DNA of 64,000 nt from Legionella sheltonii (GTDB lineage: Bacteria; Pseudomonadota; Gammaproteobacteria; Legionellales; Legionellaceae): positions 33,506 through 97,505 of the forward strand of contig NZ_JAPHOQ010000018.1 in the NCBI RefSeq assembly GCF_026191355.1, in the 5' to 3' direction. Both the position numbers and the translations under genes were made by a program. Of the stretch, positions 28,901 through 37,013 are shown piece after piece (position 1 is the first letter of the stretch; every line of letters begins with the position of its first letter). A model generated the notes under the pieces. The model did no database searches, was not told where the DNA came from, and was given only the letters and a program-made list of their open reading frames with translations.

Positions 28901-29588
28901 AACTAGTACATTAACCTCTGAGGATGCTCAAAAAACGCATAAACAATTGATACGTGACCAAAGACTTTATGAAAAGCTTCTTGAAACTCAGGTCATTAGC
29001 CAAGAGTCCTTAGTTGAACCTATAGATAAACTTTTAACGCAGTTCGAACCAATTTTAGACAAAATTGCCGCCTCTCTTCAAAGCCAATTAATAGGCGCAG
29101 CGCTCCATGATGCCATTTTTCGACAACTAATTCTGAAAAAAATAGAAGATAAAAAACTCTCCTCTGTAGTGATCCATGATTTGCTCATTCTAAAGACGTT
29201 TCGCGATAAAAAAATGAAACTCAGCAAAGAGCAAGGATATGGAAACGAATATGATCAATCCATCAATCAATTTTATGAAAAAGCATTGAACATACGCTTA
29301 TCAGGCCTCCCCATACAAAAACAAGCCGATGATTTAATGAAGGCGGCCAAAGATGAATTTAGTCATCGTCACAATACGCGCCGACTGATTGCTGATATTG
29401 CGATGATAATTACGGGTATAGGACTTTTTGCAGGATTCGCGCGTTTAGCCGCAGGAAAAACTTTCTTTTTTAGCAGTGCAAAAACAGATAGAGAAATTGA
29501 GTTAAAAAATCAATGGCTTTGCGACTACCAACAGGTGCAACCTAAGGATGAAAATGAGGTTCCTTTACTTGCCGCTCCTGCTGCTTAA
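25923..29588 (+). CDS. Very large helical protein, candidate Dot/Icm effector
   Basis: A 1,221-residue protein without a recognised family. Residues ~130-290 form a compact Gly/His-rich region (GVLLGIMGQLPVMIKTPLDF, GKKIANNGCSGHFYFH) unlike the rest, possibly an enzymatic domain. The remaining ~850 residues are charged, leucine-rich and largely coiled-coil. Near the C-terminus one hydrophobic segment (DIAMIITGIGLFAGFARLAA) precedes a ~45-residue tail. The design, a front domain, long coils and a late membrane anchor, is common in Legionella effectors. A palindrome lies upstream and no operon partner exists. Effector status is inferred. Confidence 0.75.
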   Translation: MSDKKFDILSCTIDEDQMVVAKQWADTFIYNSKDDVAVNMTQLLLACLACGDFKTRSYLSKSSKLQAPSDQLTIADYVSHASRIILDYQELNGSNRKELLDYFPAPDSQNTVFSRSATHNVTRGIDGSVVEGKGVLLGIMGQLPVMIKTPLDFGINIAMGGMGKTNFYGKKIANNGCSGHFYFHRNDNHSLLLLGLEQTAPSASALEFLLGTKKDPDEVQQNHDQFGQGHSLKGASDTYTAAGSLYFSDPVYQAKLLLEKGVFPPDKYGAMRVTITDENWPYIKQFLDQLKKASLEDESHQKQLLDLLLSKPKTATPDQGECLSYIALDFDSYLKRVYHVFITASQLDAENQLTLFNLQSQLLATIKKLQQGHIEQYEIFNDQITQIIQTKNTPPEYQQAILRIQKLFELQLKIDPILKQTHEELLLKNLYDDLHEESKILLEKLLGIQKHFQELSHEKQTESLTHFLQQIDMHIKELQKSFSTFPVEIDLSSSWVMCDYPVSITTNSIEQLNKIIERAKLFTKPIALTGKDAMTFPDLISSWEEQLLPFAQINLIDYAKLNLNDLAQQFNDYVDALAQQSELFNFWEHQPSQTTNILADFFMKQPEFELGQTLVGQYRESTLLKRLFSLDLANLSPSGFKAYEDLNAEYKKHHPNSYWCQVNELLTAGSDVLLMLRALKIQQTTKSSWEDMSATVTLFQEAVLRFKKANDELQRFRSTFQKSSVEVFESPFFYSINDETLQQMNGVQLATICLEELNATSPSILVNRIMKDQALWQTIDQGLQNEAFTKHKDVENKIITLRQIRHFWELVQQFKEHSDLEAKKDFFAKLQNATTESKSIFGAAETIENAQMELQQLQEYVQQRLNLAKEENKPAALHLLEEKYNRLPEHERNHYASQLSQVKKEIYQFYLGQINLSQNIEERKKIFLILNQLFVKLPLDIQKQFQEEHQTRQIEDILYGLYDRLKKTISVADKKRVFDDPIFSKTIEDFESLTSTLTSEDAQKTHKQLIRDQRLYEKLLETQVISQESLVEPIDKLLTQFEPILDKIAASLQSQLIGAALHDAIFRQLILKKIEDKKLSSVVIHDLLILKTFRDKKMKLSKEQGYGNEYDQSINQFYEKALNIRLSGLPIQKQADDLMKAAKDEFSHRHNTRRLIADIAMIITGIGLFAGFARLAAGKTFFFSSAKTDREIELKNQWLCDYQQVQPKDENEVPLLAAPAA

Positions 29589-29905
29589 AATTAAGACCCA
29601 AAGGATTGCGGGGGCTAGGATCCAATGGCACTACCTTTAGAATAATATTCTTTTTTGCGTTACAAATAGGTCGGACAATTGACTGCCGACCTATGCAGCA
29701 AAACATTTTGGAAATAAATTAATTGGTTAAGCCTGCTACACAAAGTACCCTGCCGATCTCGGCTCTCACCTCAGAAATTAGAATCAAAATCGACAATAAA
29801 AAACATTTAGATACATTGGAAAGAATTCTGAAACTATTCTATTCTTAAAAAACTTGAGTCATCGATTCAAGCAACTATTTAATTTTTTTTATAAGGATAT
29901 AAACA
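29589..29905. other. Intergenic region with a 9-base hairpin
   Basis: A 317-base gap with no ORF. ATAGGTCGG (29666-29674) and CCGACCTAT (29686-29694) form a perfect stem with an 11-base loop about 80 bases after the large gene. It may be that gene's terminator, although no T tract follows. A weaker dyad, CTTGA...TCAAG, lies near 29851-29869. Confidence 0.45.
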
Positions 29906-30151
29906 ATGAATGCATGGAACAGTGTAATTTTTATGAAAAGTAATAAATCGATGTCTGACATGAATGCCATGGCAAAATGGGATGGCGTGGAAAAAATGTG
30001 GTCTACTTCAGGTGACTGGGATTGGTGCATAAAATTAGATCAAAAATCATCAACTCCTGAAAAGGCAGAGGCTTTTGTTGCTCGTATGCGTGAAGGACAC
30101 TGGGCAACAGAAACCCAAACAAATTGGTGGAAAGAAGTTCCTGCAAAATAA
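29906..30151 (+). CDS. Small soluble protein, 81 residues
   Basis: A tryptophan-rich 81-residue protein (KWDGVEKMW, STSGDWDWCIKL, EKAEAFVARMREGHWATETQ). The strand-helix rhythm recalls a small ferredoxin-like dimeric alpha/beta fold such as Lrp/AsnC ligand-binding domains, but no family can be named. AAGGA eight bases before the ATG is a good ribosome site. A hairpin follows its stop, so it is monocistronic. The short, well-formed gene is probably well expressed. Confidence 0.7.
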   Translation: MNAWNSVIFMKSNKSMSDMNAMAKWDGVEKMWSTSGDWDWCIKLDQKSSTPEKAEAFVARMREGHWATETQTNWWKEVPAK

Positions 30152-30159
30152 ATGGTCCA

Positions 30160-30180
30160 CTCGGAGCCAAGTGCTCCGAG
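30160..30180 (+). terminator. GC-rich hairpin after the 81-residue gene
   Basis: CTCGGAGC (30160-30167) and GCTCCGAG (30173-30180) form a perfect 8-base stem with a 5-base loop nine bases past the stop codon. No T tract follows. Confidence 0.6.
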
Positions 30181-30413
30181 ACTACAAAGCATTTTAACTA
30201 GAGTCTCTTGATAACTCCTCATAGATCGACTTACATCCGCACCTCCTAACCCTACTTTCTCGAAAAGCATTAAAAAATCAAAGTGTAAAAAAATTTTACG
30301 AAAACATGCTTGGCAACACGATTTTTTATAAAAAGCATAGCAGTTCGTTAAAAATAAATTCCCTTAATAGGAAAAAAGTTTTAAATTTTAATTTTTACCC
30401 TAATCCATTCATT

Positions 30414-31316
30414 ATGAAATCAAAACTCTTTTTTTTATTATTATTTTTTGTCAATGCAGCATGCGCAGATCCATGGTTCACAGGACCTTTGCTTGCCCCT
30501 GCTGGAAAAACCATACCAGCGGGCCATATTAATTTCGAACCCTATGCGTTTTATAGCGGCTACCCCCATGGATTTAGAAATTTTGAAGTGACGCCTATTG
30601 TGAGTTTAGGGGTGCTTAGCTTTTTAGATTTACAAACTGCTTTGCCTTATGATTACAGTTGGGATAAAAGCGAACATGGAAACGGCATCGGAGATTATAG
30701 CTTAGCTCTAGGGGTTCAAGTTTTGCGTGCAAAGGAAAACTCCTGGATTCCCGATCTTCGTGTCGTAGTCCAAGAAGTTTTTCCCACTGGACGCTATGAA
30801 AATTTAGATCCCAAAAAATTGGGTACCGATCAAACAGGTTTAGGTTCATTCCAAACCTATCTGGGTTTTAACTTTCAAAAATTGGTTCTATTGCCTAACA
30901 AACATTATTTACGCACCCGTTTAAGTTTGGTGGGAGCCAAATTTGGTGATGTCACCGTACATGGAGTGAACGTTTTTGGCGGTGCTCCCGATACCGTTGG
31001 TAAGGTAAAGCTGGATAACAGTTATTCTGCTGACTTGGCATTTGAGTACACACTCACACAAAACTGGGTTCCTGTTTTCGAAGTGTTATATGTACACAGT
31101 CCAGGAAGTAATTTTGACGGTAATCCAGGATTTACCCCAGGCGGAACAGTTGCCGGTATAGGGGGAAGAGCAAATGAACAGGTTTCGTTGGCTCCAGCCG
31201 TTGAATATAATTTTACTCCCAATCTGGGTCTAATTGGCGGTGTTTGGTTTTCTGTCACAGGACCACATGCGGCTGAATTCGTCACTGGCGCATTAGCCCT
31301 TAATTGCTATTTTTAG
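30414..31316 (+). CDS. Outer-membrane beta-barrel protein, MetA-pathway-like
   Basis: A 300-residue exported protein. The ATG at 30414 gives a clean signal peptide (MKSKLFFLLLFFVNAACA|DPWFTG). The in-frame start at 30306 would bury it. The mature protein has repeated amphipathic strands with turn motifs (PTGRYENLDPKKLGTDQTGL, SPGSNFDGNPGFTPGGT) and ends in aromatic CYF, as in outer-membrane barrels. It resembles transporters of the phenol MetA-pathway/DUF3187 type, but the substrate is unknown. No partner genes adjoin it. Confidence 0.78.
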   Translation: MKSKLFFLLLFFVNAACADPWFTGPLLAPAGKTIPAGHINFEPYAFYSGYPHGFRNFEVTPIVSLGVLSFLDLQTALPYDYSWDKSEHGNGIGDYSLALGVQVLRAKENSWIPDLRVVVQEVFPTGRYENLDPKKLGTDQTGLGSFQTYLGFNFQKLVLLPNKHYLRTRLSLVGAKFGDVTVHGVNVFGGAPDTVGKVKLDNSYSADLAFEYTLTQNWVPVFEVLYVHSPGSNFDGNPGFTPGGTVAGIGGRANEQVSLAPAVEYNFTPNLGLIGGVWFSVTGPHAAEFVTGALALNCYF

Positions 31317-31382
31317 GCCTAAAAACGTAGAAACTGGTATTTTTCAGTTGTATAATGCAAATAATTTGTTCATTTTTATCAA

Positions 31383-31468
31383 GCGTAGGTTGGGCCTTGG
31401 CCCAACATTTCTTTTATAATCCTCGACGTTGAGAAGCAATGCTCCATAATGTTTGGCCCAACCTACGC
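31383..31468. repeat. TAGGTTGGGCC repeat with perfect 14-base outer arms
   Basis: GCGTAGGTTGGGCC (31383-31396) is matched inverted by GGCCCAACCTACGC (31455-31468). A second copy of GGCCCAAC at 31399-31406 can pair locally with the first arm. Relatives occur at 19588, 20474 and 36857, so this is a dispersed family. Confidence 0.75.
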
Positions 31469-31520
31469 AATAGAAACCAGTGTCAATCCACAGGGTAAAA
31501 ATTTAGAAGGCATAAAAAGT

Positions 31521-32366
31521 ATGTACTCATTTTTTAATTTTAAGACGTTCAATACGGCATTAAAATTAACAGCTCAGGACCGATTATTTATTCATATTTT
31601 TAATCAGGAAAATGATAATAGAAAACTGGCATTAATTAAAAACCAAAAAATTGAAACGATTACTCGAATAGCTCATCACGACCCTGTTTTTGAAGCCTTT
31701 TGTAATCGTGAGGAATTAAAGGATTATTGGGAAAAAATTTGGTCTTCCTCTGGTGTGGTCTTATCTCAGCAAAAAAATGTCCCTTTAATTTTGTTTTTCT
31801 CTCATCCTCAATTAAATCCGTTTAATTTAGTCCGAGGCACCTATTTTTATTATCTCTCCCAAGAAGTAAGAAAAGAAATGAAAGTTGATTTTGGATTTTC
31901 TGAGATGGAAGCGATTAAGATGGCGATTCGATACGGTTCTATTCATGCAACTCAGCGTTATAATGAATACATTTACTCAAAACTACAACAACATGCAAAC
32001 AATAAAGAGTCGGAAAAGCTGTACCAAAAACTTATCTCCAATAGCAAGCTCATGCTTCCCTATTATGGCAGTTACGGGTATATGGTTTTAGCCGAAGCAA
32101 TGGCTCATTACTGCTTTTGGTTGCTCCAGAATCTTGAAGTGGAAAAAGCCCGGGAAATCTATATTCATGTTTTAGAGTCGCTAGATTATGCCCAGCTCAT
32201 TTTAAAGGACAGCCAGTACAGCATACAAAATGCAAGTATGGGACTAGGCCTTAAATACAGTAATTCTCTAGGATTCGAATCTCCGTCCCAAGCAAAAGAT
32301 TTTTTTATGAATCAATATGATGCGTTACTTCAGTCCATTCAAACAACTCGCGCACTACCGCATTAA
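31521..32366 (+). CDS. Hypothetical helical protein, Legionella-type
   Basis: A 281-residue soluble protein without known family, starting MYSFFNFKTFNTALKL. Its second half contains paired helices resembling TPR-like packing (EAMAHYCFWLLQNLEVEKAR, IYIHVLESLDYAQLIL). The ATG at 31521 is chosen because GAAGG lies ten bases before it. The upstream in-frame start at 31449 would lie inside the dispersed palindrome. A single gene in a run of effector-like genes; secretion is possible but unsupported. Confidence 0.7.
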   Translation: MYSFFNFKTFNTALKLTAQDRLFIHIFNQENDNRKLALIKNQKIETITRIAHHDPVFEAFCNREELKDYWEKIWSSSGVVLSQQKNVPLILFFSHPQLNPFNLVRGTYFYYLSQEVRKEMKVDFGFSEMEAIKMAIRYGSIHATQRYNEYIYSKLQQHANNKESEKLYQKLISNSKLMLPYYGSYGYMVLAEAMAHYCFWLLQNLEVEKAREIYIHVLESLDYAQLILKDSQYSIQNASMGLGLKYSNSLGFESPSQAKDFFMNQYDALLQSIQTTRALPH

Positions 32367-32444
32367 CTAGTCAATAATTAAGCAAATAGTCTATATTATA
32401 ATTAAGTCATTTGATCTTATTTATCGAATAAGAAAGAGGATATT

Positions 32445-33140
32445 ATGCCCAAAATTTATATCACCTATGCAGCCACTCCCAGCGGAGCACTGGTTATCTC
32501 AAGTTATCATGAAAAAGTCCAGTCCAAACTTAACGCTTTTTCCCTAGTTAAAACGGAAGGTTTAAAATCAGCAGATTTGCAAAGTTTAGAGGGAGATCTT
32601 CCTGAAGCATACGATAATGAGATTGTAAAAGCCAAACTGCTAGAATTATTAACTGAAGTTAACAACAAGGGGCTAGATTTTAATCGAGTGACCTATAGAG
32701 GTGATTTAAACCTCTGTACAAAGCGCAAAGAAGATTTGGCACCTTATTTATTTGATGGCACAGTTAATCGCTTTTTTGCTGGAAAAGAGGTGCAGCTGAT
32801 TTTAGAGTCAGCCAATAAAGAATATGTAGAGGGTGCAATAGATTTCGCAGACAGAATAGGATTTACCGACGCTGTGATTCAAACTAAAAATGGGACTCCC
32901 AAAGGACAAGAACTCTCTAAAACCTATCCTAAAGAAGAGCGTGCAATGGATGTATCAGTTCCAAAACCAAAAACATCTGAACTGGCACAATCCAGTGTTA
33001 CTGTTCAAGATTCCCATGTTTTATCTGATGCCCTAGGAAAATTTGGAAGTTTTAGTCCTGCGACCTCTGAAACCACTTCAGCACCAACTAAAAAACAAGA
33101 TAAAGAAGGCACAGAAGAAACACCTGGCCTAACTAATTAA
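32445..33140 (+). CDS. Hypothetical protein, 231 residues
   Basis: A soluble protein beginning MPKIYITYAATPSGALVISS. The first ~160 residues look folded. From ~165 on it is disordered and rich in Ser, Thr, Pro and Glu (ETTSAPTKKQDKEGTEETPG), a composition seen in secreted effectors. GAGG lies before the ATG. It ends at a palindromic terminator shared with the convergent GGDEF-EAL gene. No family recognised; effector status is a weak inference. Confidence 0.68.
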   Translation: MPKIYITYAATPSGALVISSYHEKVQSKLNAFSLVKTEGLKSADLQSLEGDLPEAYDNEIVKAKLLELLTEVNNKGLDFNRVTYRGDLNLCTKRKEDLAPYLFDGTVNRFFAGKEVQLILESANKEYVEGAIDFADRIGFTDAVIQTKNGTPKGQELSKTYPKEERAMDVSVPKPKTSELAQSSVTVQDSHVLSDALGKFGSFSPATSETTSAPTKKQDKEGTEETPGLTN

Positions 33141-33144
33141 GAAA

Positions 33145-33166
33145 TGTTGAGCCCAAGGGCTCAACA
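33145..33166. terminator. Bidirectional palindromic terminator
   Basis: TGTTGAGCCC (33145-33154), AA, then GGGCTCAACA (33157-33166) between two convergent stop codons. It is a perfect 10-base stem with a very tight loop, followed on the plus strand by a T-rich stretch. Confidence 0.75.
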
Positions 33167-33173
33167 ACTTCCT

Positions 33174-34820
33174 TTATTTTGTAACGCCTGAATTTAACAA
33201 AGCCATAAATTCATAAGGACTCATTTGACGAGAAAAATAAAGTCCTTGTCCATACTTACAACCATACTGCTTGAGTTGCTCTCTAATTTCCCGATTTTCT
33301 ACCCCATCGGCCAAAACCTCTAACTCAAAGGTTTTAGCCAGATTAATAATAGCTTCGACAATTTTAGCCTTCTTCTTATCTTTCACCATGTTCAAAATAA
33401 GGGATTTCTCAATTTTTATTTCATTAATAGGAAAATTGACCAGATAAATAAAGGAAGCATAACCACTACAGAAATCATGTATTGCTATTTTAACACCTAA
33501 GTGACTTATTTGGTTTAATACATCCATAGATTTTGCTTGATCTACTAAACAAGCACGTTCATTAAATTCGAGGATTAAATACTCGGGAGAAATTTTATTT
33601 TCATGAAGCAACTTCTTTATAAAAACAGGTAATTTTTTATCAATCGCGTCTTGAACGGATAAATTAACTGATGCAAAAATCTTATGTCCAGCATTATGCC
33701 AAAGCGCCAATTGTTTGGTGACATGGGTTAACATAAACAAAGTTAATTGTTGGCTTAAACTGGAGCCCTCAATCAGGGAAATAAATTTTTCCAGACTAAT
33801 TAATCCGTATTTTTCATGCACAAAGCTGACCATAGCCTCGGCACCTATAATTTTACCTGTTGCCAATTCCACTGCGGGTTGAAAATAGATCTTCATCTCT
33901 TGATTTTCTATTGATTTTTTTAACCCATTCATCACCATGCGGTTGGTAGTGAAATCCTCTTCCATATTGGGATGATAAAGAGCGAAAGGTTTGTCCTTTT
34001 TTCTTGCATGAAAAACGGCTGTCCGAGCATGACTCACTAATGTGACTTCGTCATCCCCATCATCGGGATAAACGGCAGCACCTGCCGTAGTAGAGATGTT
34101 TATATGAATATTGTCCACTATAAAATCAAGCGTAGTTGCTTCTATAATGGCATTCAGCAGTTTGTCCCAATTAATCTCTTTATTCAATCTGGGCAATAAT
34201 AACGCAAATTCATCACCCTCCATTCGAGCCACACTATTAATACCCATGGTAGCCTGGAGCATAAAAGGGGAAAGCAACATATCTTTTAATTTTTTTACGA
34301 ACTGGATTAAAACACTATTGGCATTAAAATTACCAAAATTGTTGTGAATCGATTTAAAATCATTCAATTTTAATAAAATAACTGCCAACTCATTCGGGGT
34401 CTCAATCTTATGAATGGCTTGCTTAATTTGCTCGTGAAAAAGCAGGGAATTGGGTAGCTGAGTAAAAAAATCATGTTCACTTTCATATTTTAGTTTCGCT
34501 TCCAGATCGCCACTTTTATAAAGAAGCTCCTGAGTTTTATCTGCAACAAGTGTTTCTGCCGTATTGGCCAATCCATAGCAAAACGACTGCCCCCAATAAG
34601 CGAAAAGAAATGGGCTCAGATCAAGAACCCAAATGGCAGGATTTGTTGTTTGAGCTCTAACAAAACCATTTAGATTGATAAATCCTGTTATTTGGTATGA
34701 CACAATAAGTGATGCAATAATGATGCTAGTAACCGAAATGCATAATCCAATATAAGCATACTTATTCACGTAATCTCTAAAGACAATTGAAGTCTTTGCG
34801 AGTTTGTAATTTATGTCCAT
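33174..34820 (-). CDS. Degenerate GGDEF-EAL protein with membrane N-terminus
   Basis: A 548-residue cyclic-di-GMP family protein. Two membrane helices occupy residues ~20-90. The GGDEF domain (~115-275) has EGDEF in place of GGDEF, with no inhibitory RxxD site seen. The EAL domain (~295-535) reads GAEAMVSF rather than EALVRW. Its metal-binding DDF is HDF and the late EGVE is DGVE, while NLS, the NE of LEFNERA, the lysine of EIKIE and the QG of YGQGL remain. Hydrolysis is therefore probably lost. EGDEF may or may not be active. It may act as a c-di-GMP sensor or scaffold. A single gene. Confidence 0.9.
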   Translation of the reverse strand: MDINYKLAKTSIVFRDYVNKYAYIGLCISVTSIIIASLIVSYQITGFINLNGFVRAQTTNPAIWVLDLSPFLFAYWGQSFCYGLANTAETLVADKTQELLYKSGDLEAKLKYESEHDFFTQLPNSLLFHEQIKQAIHKIETPNELAVILLKLNDFKSIHNNFGNFNANSVLIQFVKKLKDMLLSPFMLQATMGINSVARMEGDEFALLLPRLNKEINWDKLLNAIIEATTLDFIVDNIHINISTTAGAAVYPDDGDDEVTLVSHARTAVFHARKKDKPFALYHPNMEEDFTTNRMVMNGLKKSIENQEMKIYFQPAVELATGKIIGAEAMVSFVHEKYGLISLEKFISLIEGSSLSQQLTLFMLTHVTKQLALWHNAGHKIFASVNLSVQDAIDKKLPVFIKKLLHENKISPEYLILEFNERACLVDQAKSMDVLNQISHLGVKIAIHDFCSGYASFIYLVNFPINEIKIEKSLILNMVKDKKKAKIVEAIINLAKTFELEVLADGVENREIREQLKQYGCKYGQGLYFSRQMSPYEFMALLNSGVTK

Positions 34821-34973
34821 ATCAGCCAGCTTTTTATCTCCATATGCTAATTTTAGTACTTAATTTACAGAGTGGGTTAACCCTGACTGCGATTAAAAAG
34901 AAATCCCTCCCACCAGGTTGAAGAGGAGGAAGTGTGAGGGCCCATGAATCATGATCAATACCCTCTCCTCTAT

Positions 34974-35008
34974 TCCCGTCATCCCGATTGTCACGAGGGA
35001 TGACGGGA
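34974..35008. repeat. REP-like palindrome, 12-base arms
   Basis: TCCCGTCATCCC (34974-34985) and GGGATGACGGGA (34997-35008) are perfect inverted repeats. They share the CGTCATC word with the element at 12276-12357. It lies in the 314-base gap between the GGDEF-EAL gene and the leader ORF, which otherwise shows only a purine-rich stretch. Confidence 0.75.
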
Positions 35009-35134
35009 TATGGAGATTTCTTAGTTTAAATGAGATGATAAACAGTACCATCGCAAAAAATTCAATTGACATCATAAAGCCTAATTTGATATGTTAAGCA
35101 ATTAATAGATAAAATTTAATCAATCTTACTCAAT

Positions 35135-35272
35135 ATGAATCATCGCCATAGTAACCAAAGCAATACGCTCCCTGCAGTTCTCACTGCAAAAGCGTTGCTA
35201 TGCCCTGATTCGTTACCTTCAGCAACCTCTTTAGAAACTATTATTATTATTATTTTTCCCTCTTTACCCTAG
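35135..35272 (+). CDS. Isoleucine-rich leader peptide (attenuation control)
   Basis: A 45-codon ORF whose final residues read LETIIIIIFPSLP. Five consecutive ATT isoleucine codons occupy 35240-35254 and the TAG stop lies at 35270-35272. It precedes a terminator hairpin and an MFS transporter gene, the classic layout of ilv- or thr-type attenuation. The ATG at 35135 has no obvious ribosome site, so initiation could also be at an in-frame TTG nearer the Ile run; this is the main weakness. The peptide itself would have no other function. Confidence 0.6.
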   Translation: MNHRHSNQSNTLPAVLTAKALLCPDSLPSATSLETIIIIIFPSLP

Positions 35273-35327
35273 AGCGGTCAGCTATTTCTTGTCCCGAACC
35301 TCTCTAGGGAGGAAATATCGGGTTTTT
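35267..35327 (+). promoter_or_regulatory. Transcription attenuator with antiterminator and terminator
   Basis: CCCTAGAG (35267-35274, containing the leader stop codon) is a perfect complement of CTCTAGGG (35302-35309), giving an antiterminator. CTCTAGGG is also inside the alternative terminator: CCCGA (35293-35297) with TCGGG (35318-35322) enclosing CCTCTC...GGGAGG (35299-35312), followed by five T (35323-35327). A ribosome finishing the leader would cover CCCTAGAG and let the terminator form. A ribosome stalled at the Ile codons would leave it free. The two structures are mutually exclusive, as required. Confidence 0.65.
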
Positions 35328-35359
35328 AGAAATAACTGTTTTGAATACTGGAGGGTACT

Positions 35360-36658
35360 GTGACTCAAACCAATTCTTTTAGCTTAAGAAACAATTTATT
35401 GCCTTTTGTTATGTGGCTTTTCCCACTTTCTTTTTTTGCTCTTCAATTTATATTGCGCCTATGGCCGGGATTAATGATGCAAGAAATAATGGCTCAATTT
35501 TCAATCGATGCATCCAGTTTCGGTTTCTTGGCAGCATTTTATTATTATGGATATGCGGGAATGCAAATCCCTATGGCGCTATTGTTAGATAAATTTGGTG
35601 CCAGAATAGTAGTTTTTATCTTTGCCCTCCTTTGCGGCCTAGGCGCCCTACTCTTTACCTCTACCAATAATTTCCACTTAGCATTATTCAGCAGATTTTT
35701 AATTGGAGCTGCTTCGGCTGTTGGTTTTTTAGGTGTATCCAAAGTGGTTTCTGAATGGTTTAGTAGCAATCAATATTCTCAAATGATAGGTTTTTCTTTT
35801 AGTGTGGGACTTTTAGGAGCGATCTATGGGGGCAAGCCATTAAATCAATTGATCTCAACCTACGGCGGCCAGCATATTGGATTAATCTTAGCTCTATGCT
35901 CTATAGGTGTAGGATTTTCAACTTTTTTAATCTTGCGTACTCCAAAAAATCCTAAAACAATACAATCGAGCAACATATGCCGGTCCCACTTATCTGTTTT
36001 ATTCACTTTAAAAAGCTTATGGGTTCTTGCCTTGGTTAATTTGTTAATGGTTGGTGCGCTGGAAGGTTTTGCTGATGTGTGGGGAGTCCCCTATTTAACT
36101 ACCGCCTACGGTTTTACTAAATCGGATGCAGCCCTACTGGTCTCTTTTATTTTCGTGGGTATGTTATTTGGCGGACCAGTACTTGCTGTTCTTAGCAAAA
36201 AATTAGGAAATTACACTGTAATAAGAATGTGTGGCCTCGGCTTAGCCCTGGCTTTTTTGGTACTTCTTACTGAGGATGTAAGCAATTGGTGGATACTTAG
36301 TGCGCTTTTCTTTACGATTGGACTGATGTGCTGTTATCAAGTAATTGTCTTTGCAGCAGGATCTACCCTTGTATCCAATAAACATTTGGGTATAACTATC
36401 GCTTTTCTAAATTGTATCAATATGTTCGGTGGCTCATTTTTCCATACTTTAATCGGTAAAATCATGGACTCTTACTGGGAGGGTGGCGTTGGTGCAAATG
36501 GACTAAGACAATACAGCCTTCAATCGTACCATCATGCCCTACTACTGATACCAATCTGCGCTCTTTTGGGTGCATTATTGGTTTATTTAATCCAGAGAAT
36601 GGCTAAGAACTCAATGAATGTACAATCTGATAAGCATACCGCAATGGTTGAAGTCTAA
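35360..36658 (+). CDS. MFS transporter, Pht-family-like
   Basis: A 432-residue carrier with 12 predicted membrane helices. Features such as LRLWPGLMMQEIM and AFYYYGYAGMQIPMALLLDK resemble the Pht family, in which PhtA takes up threonine and PhtJ valine for intracellular growth. It starts with GTG at 35360, five bases after a GGAGG site, and is preceded by an Ile leader and attenuator. That strongly suggests isoleucine, or branched-chain amino acids, as its substrate. Substrate and subfamily are inferences; the MFS fold is certain. Confidence 0.85.
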   Translation: MTQTNSFSLRNNLLPFVMWLFPLSFFALQFILRLWPGLMMQEIMAQFSIDASSFGFLAAFYYYGYAGMQIPMALLLDKFGARIVVFIFALLCGLGALLFTSTNNFHLALFSRFLIGAASAVGFLGVSKVVSEWFSSNQYSQMIGFSFSVGLLGAIYGGKPLNQLISTYGGQHIGLILALCSIGVGFSTFLILRTPKNPKTIQSSNICRSHLSVLFTLKSLWVLALVNLLMVGALEGFADVWGVPYLTTAYGFTKSDAALLVSFIFVGMLFGGPVLAVLSKKLGNYTVIRMCGLGLALAFLVLLTEDVSNWWILSALFFTIGLMCCYQVIVFAAGSTLVSNKHLGITIAFLNCINMFGGSFFHTLIGKIMDSYWEGGVGANGLRQYSLQSYHHALLLIPICALLGALLVYLIQRMAKNSMNVQSDKHTAMVEV

Positions 36659-37013
36659 CTGAAAAAACACACTCTACTTAGTTGGGCCTTAAGGAATCGA
36701 GTGATTTGGAGAGTCGTTTCTGCGAAAAGCACGAATGTATTGTTATTTGGTGCACTTTGCCACTTCATGAAAAAATCCCTGCCTTCGCAGGAATGACAAT
36801 TGATACCCAATGAAGAAATGGACGCAAAATAGTGTTCAAAAAATCGTTGATACCTTAAGGTTGGACTTTGGCTTAACCTTTCTTTCCCCTCCTCATTTAA
36901 ACGGTTACGGAAAGACAAAAAAAATACTTTTTTTTCATAATGTAACACTTAAGCATCACTTAATATCAACGTGATAAAATAAAACACATGTTGTTTTTCT
37001 TGGAAGGGACGAG
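36659..37013. other. Intergenic region with two dispersed hairpins
   Basis: A 355-base gap. CCTGC (36778-36782) with GCAGG (36787-36791) forms a hairpin of a common dispersed type. AAGGTT (36857-36862) with AACCTT (36875-36880) belongs to the TAGGTTGG family. One may terminate the transporter gene. A 97-codon open frame across this region on the minus strand is not credible as a gene. Confidence 0.5.

Noticed and set aside
34893..35075. 60-codon minus-strand open frame
   Set aside because: It is built over the REP-like palindrome at 34974-35008.
36655..36948. 97-codon minus-strand open frame after the MFS gene
   Set aside because: It runs through dispersed hairpins, has no ribosome site and no protein-like pattern.
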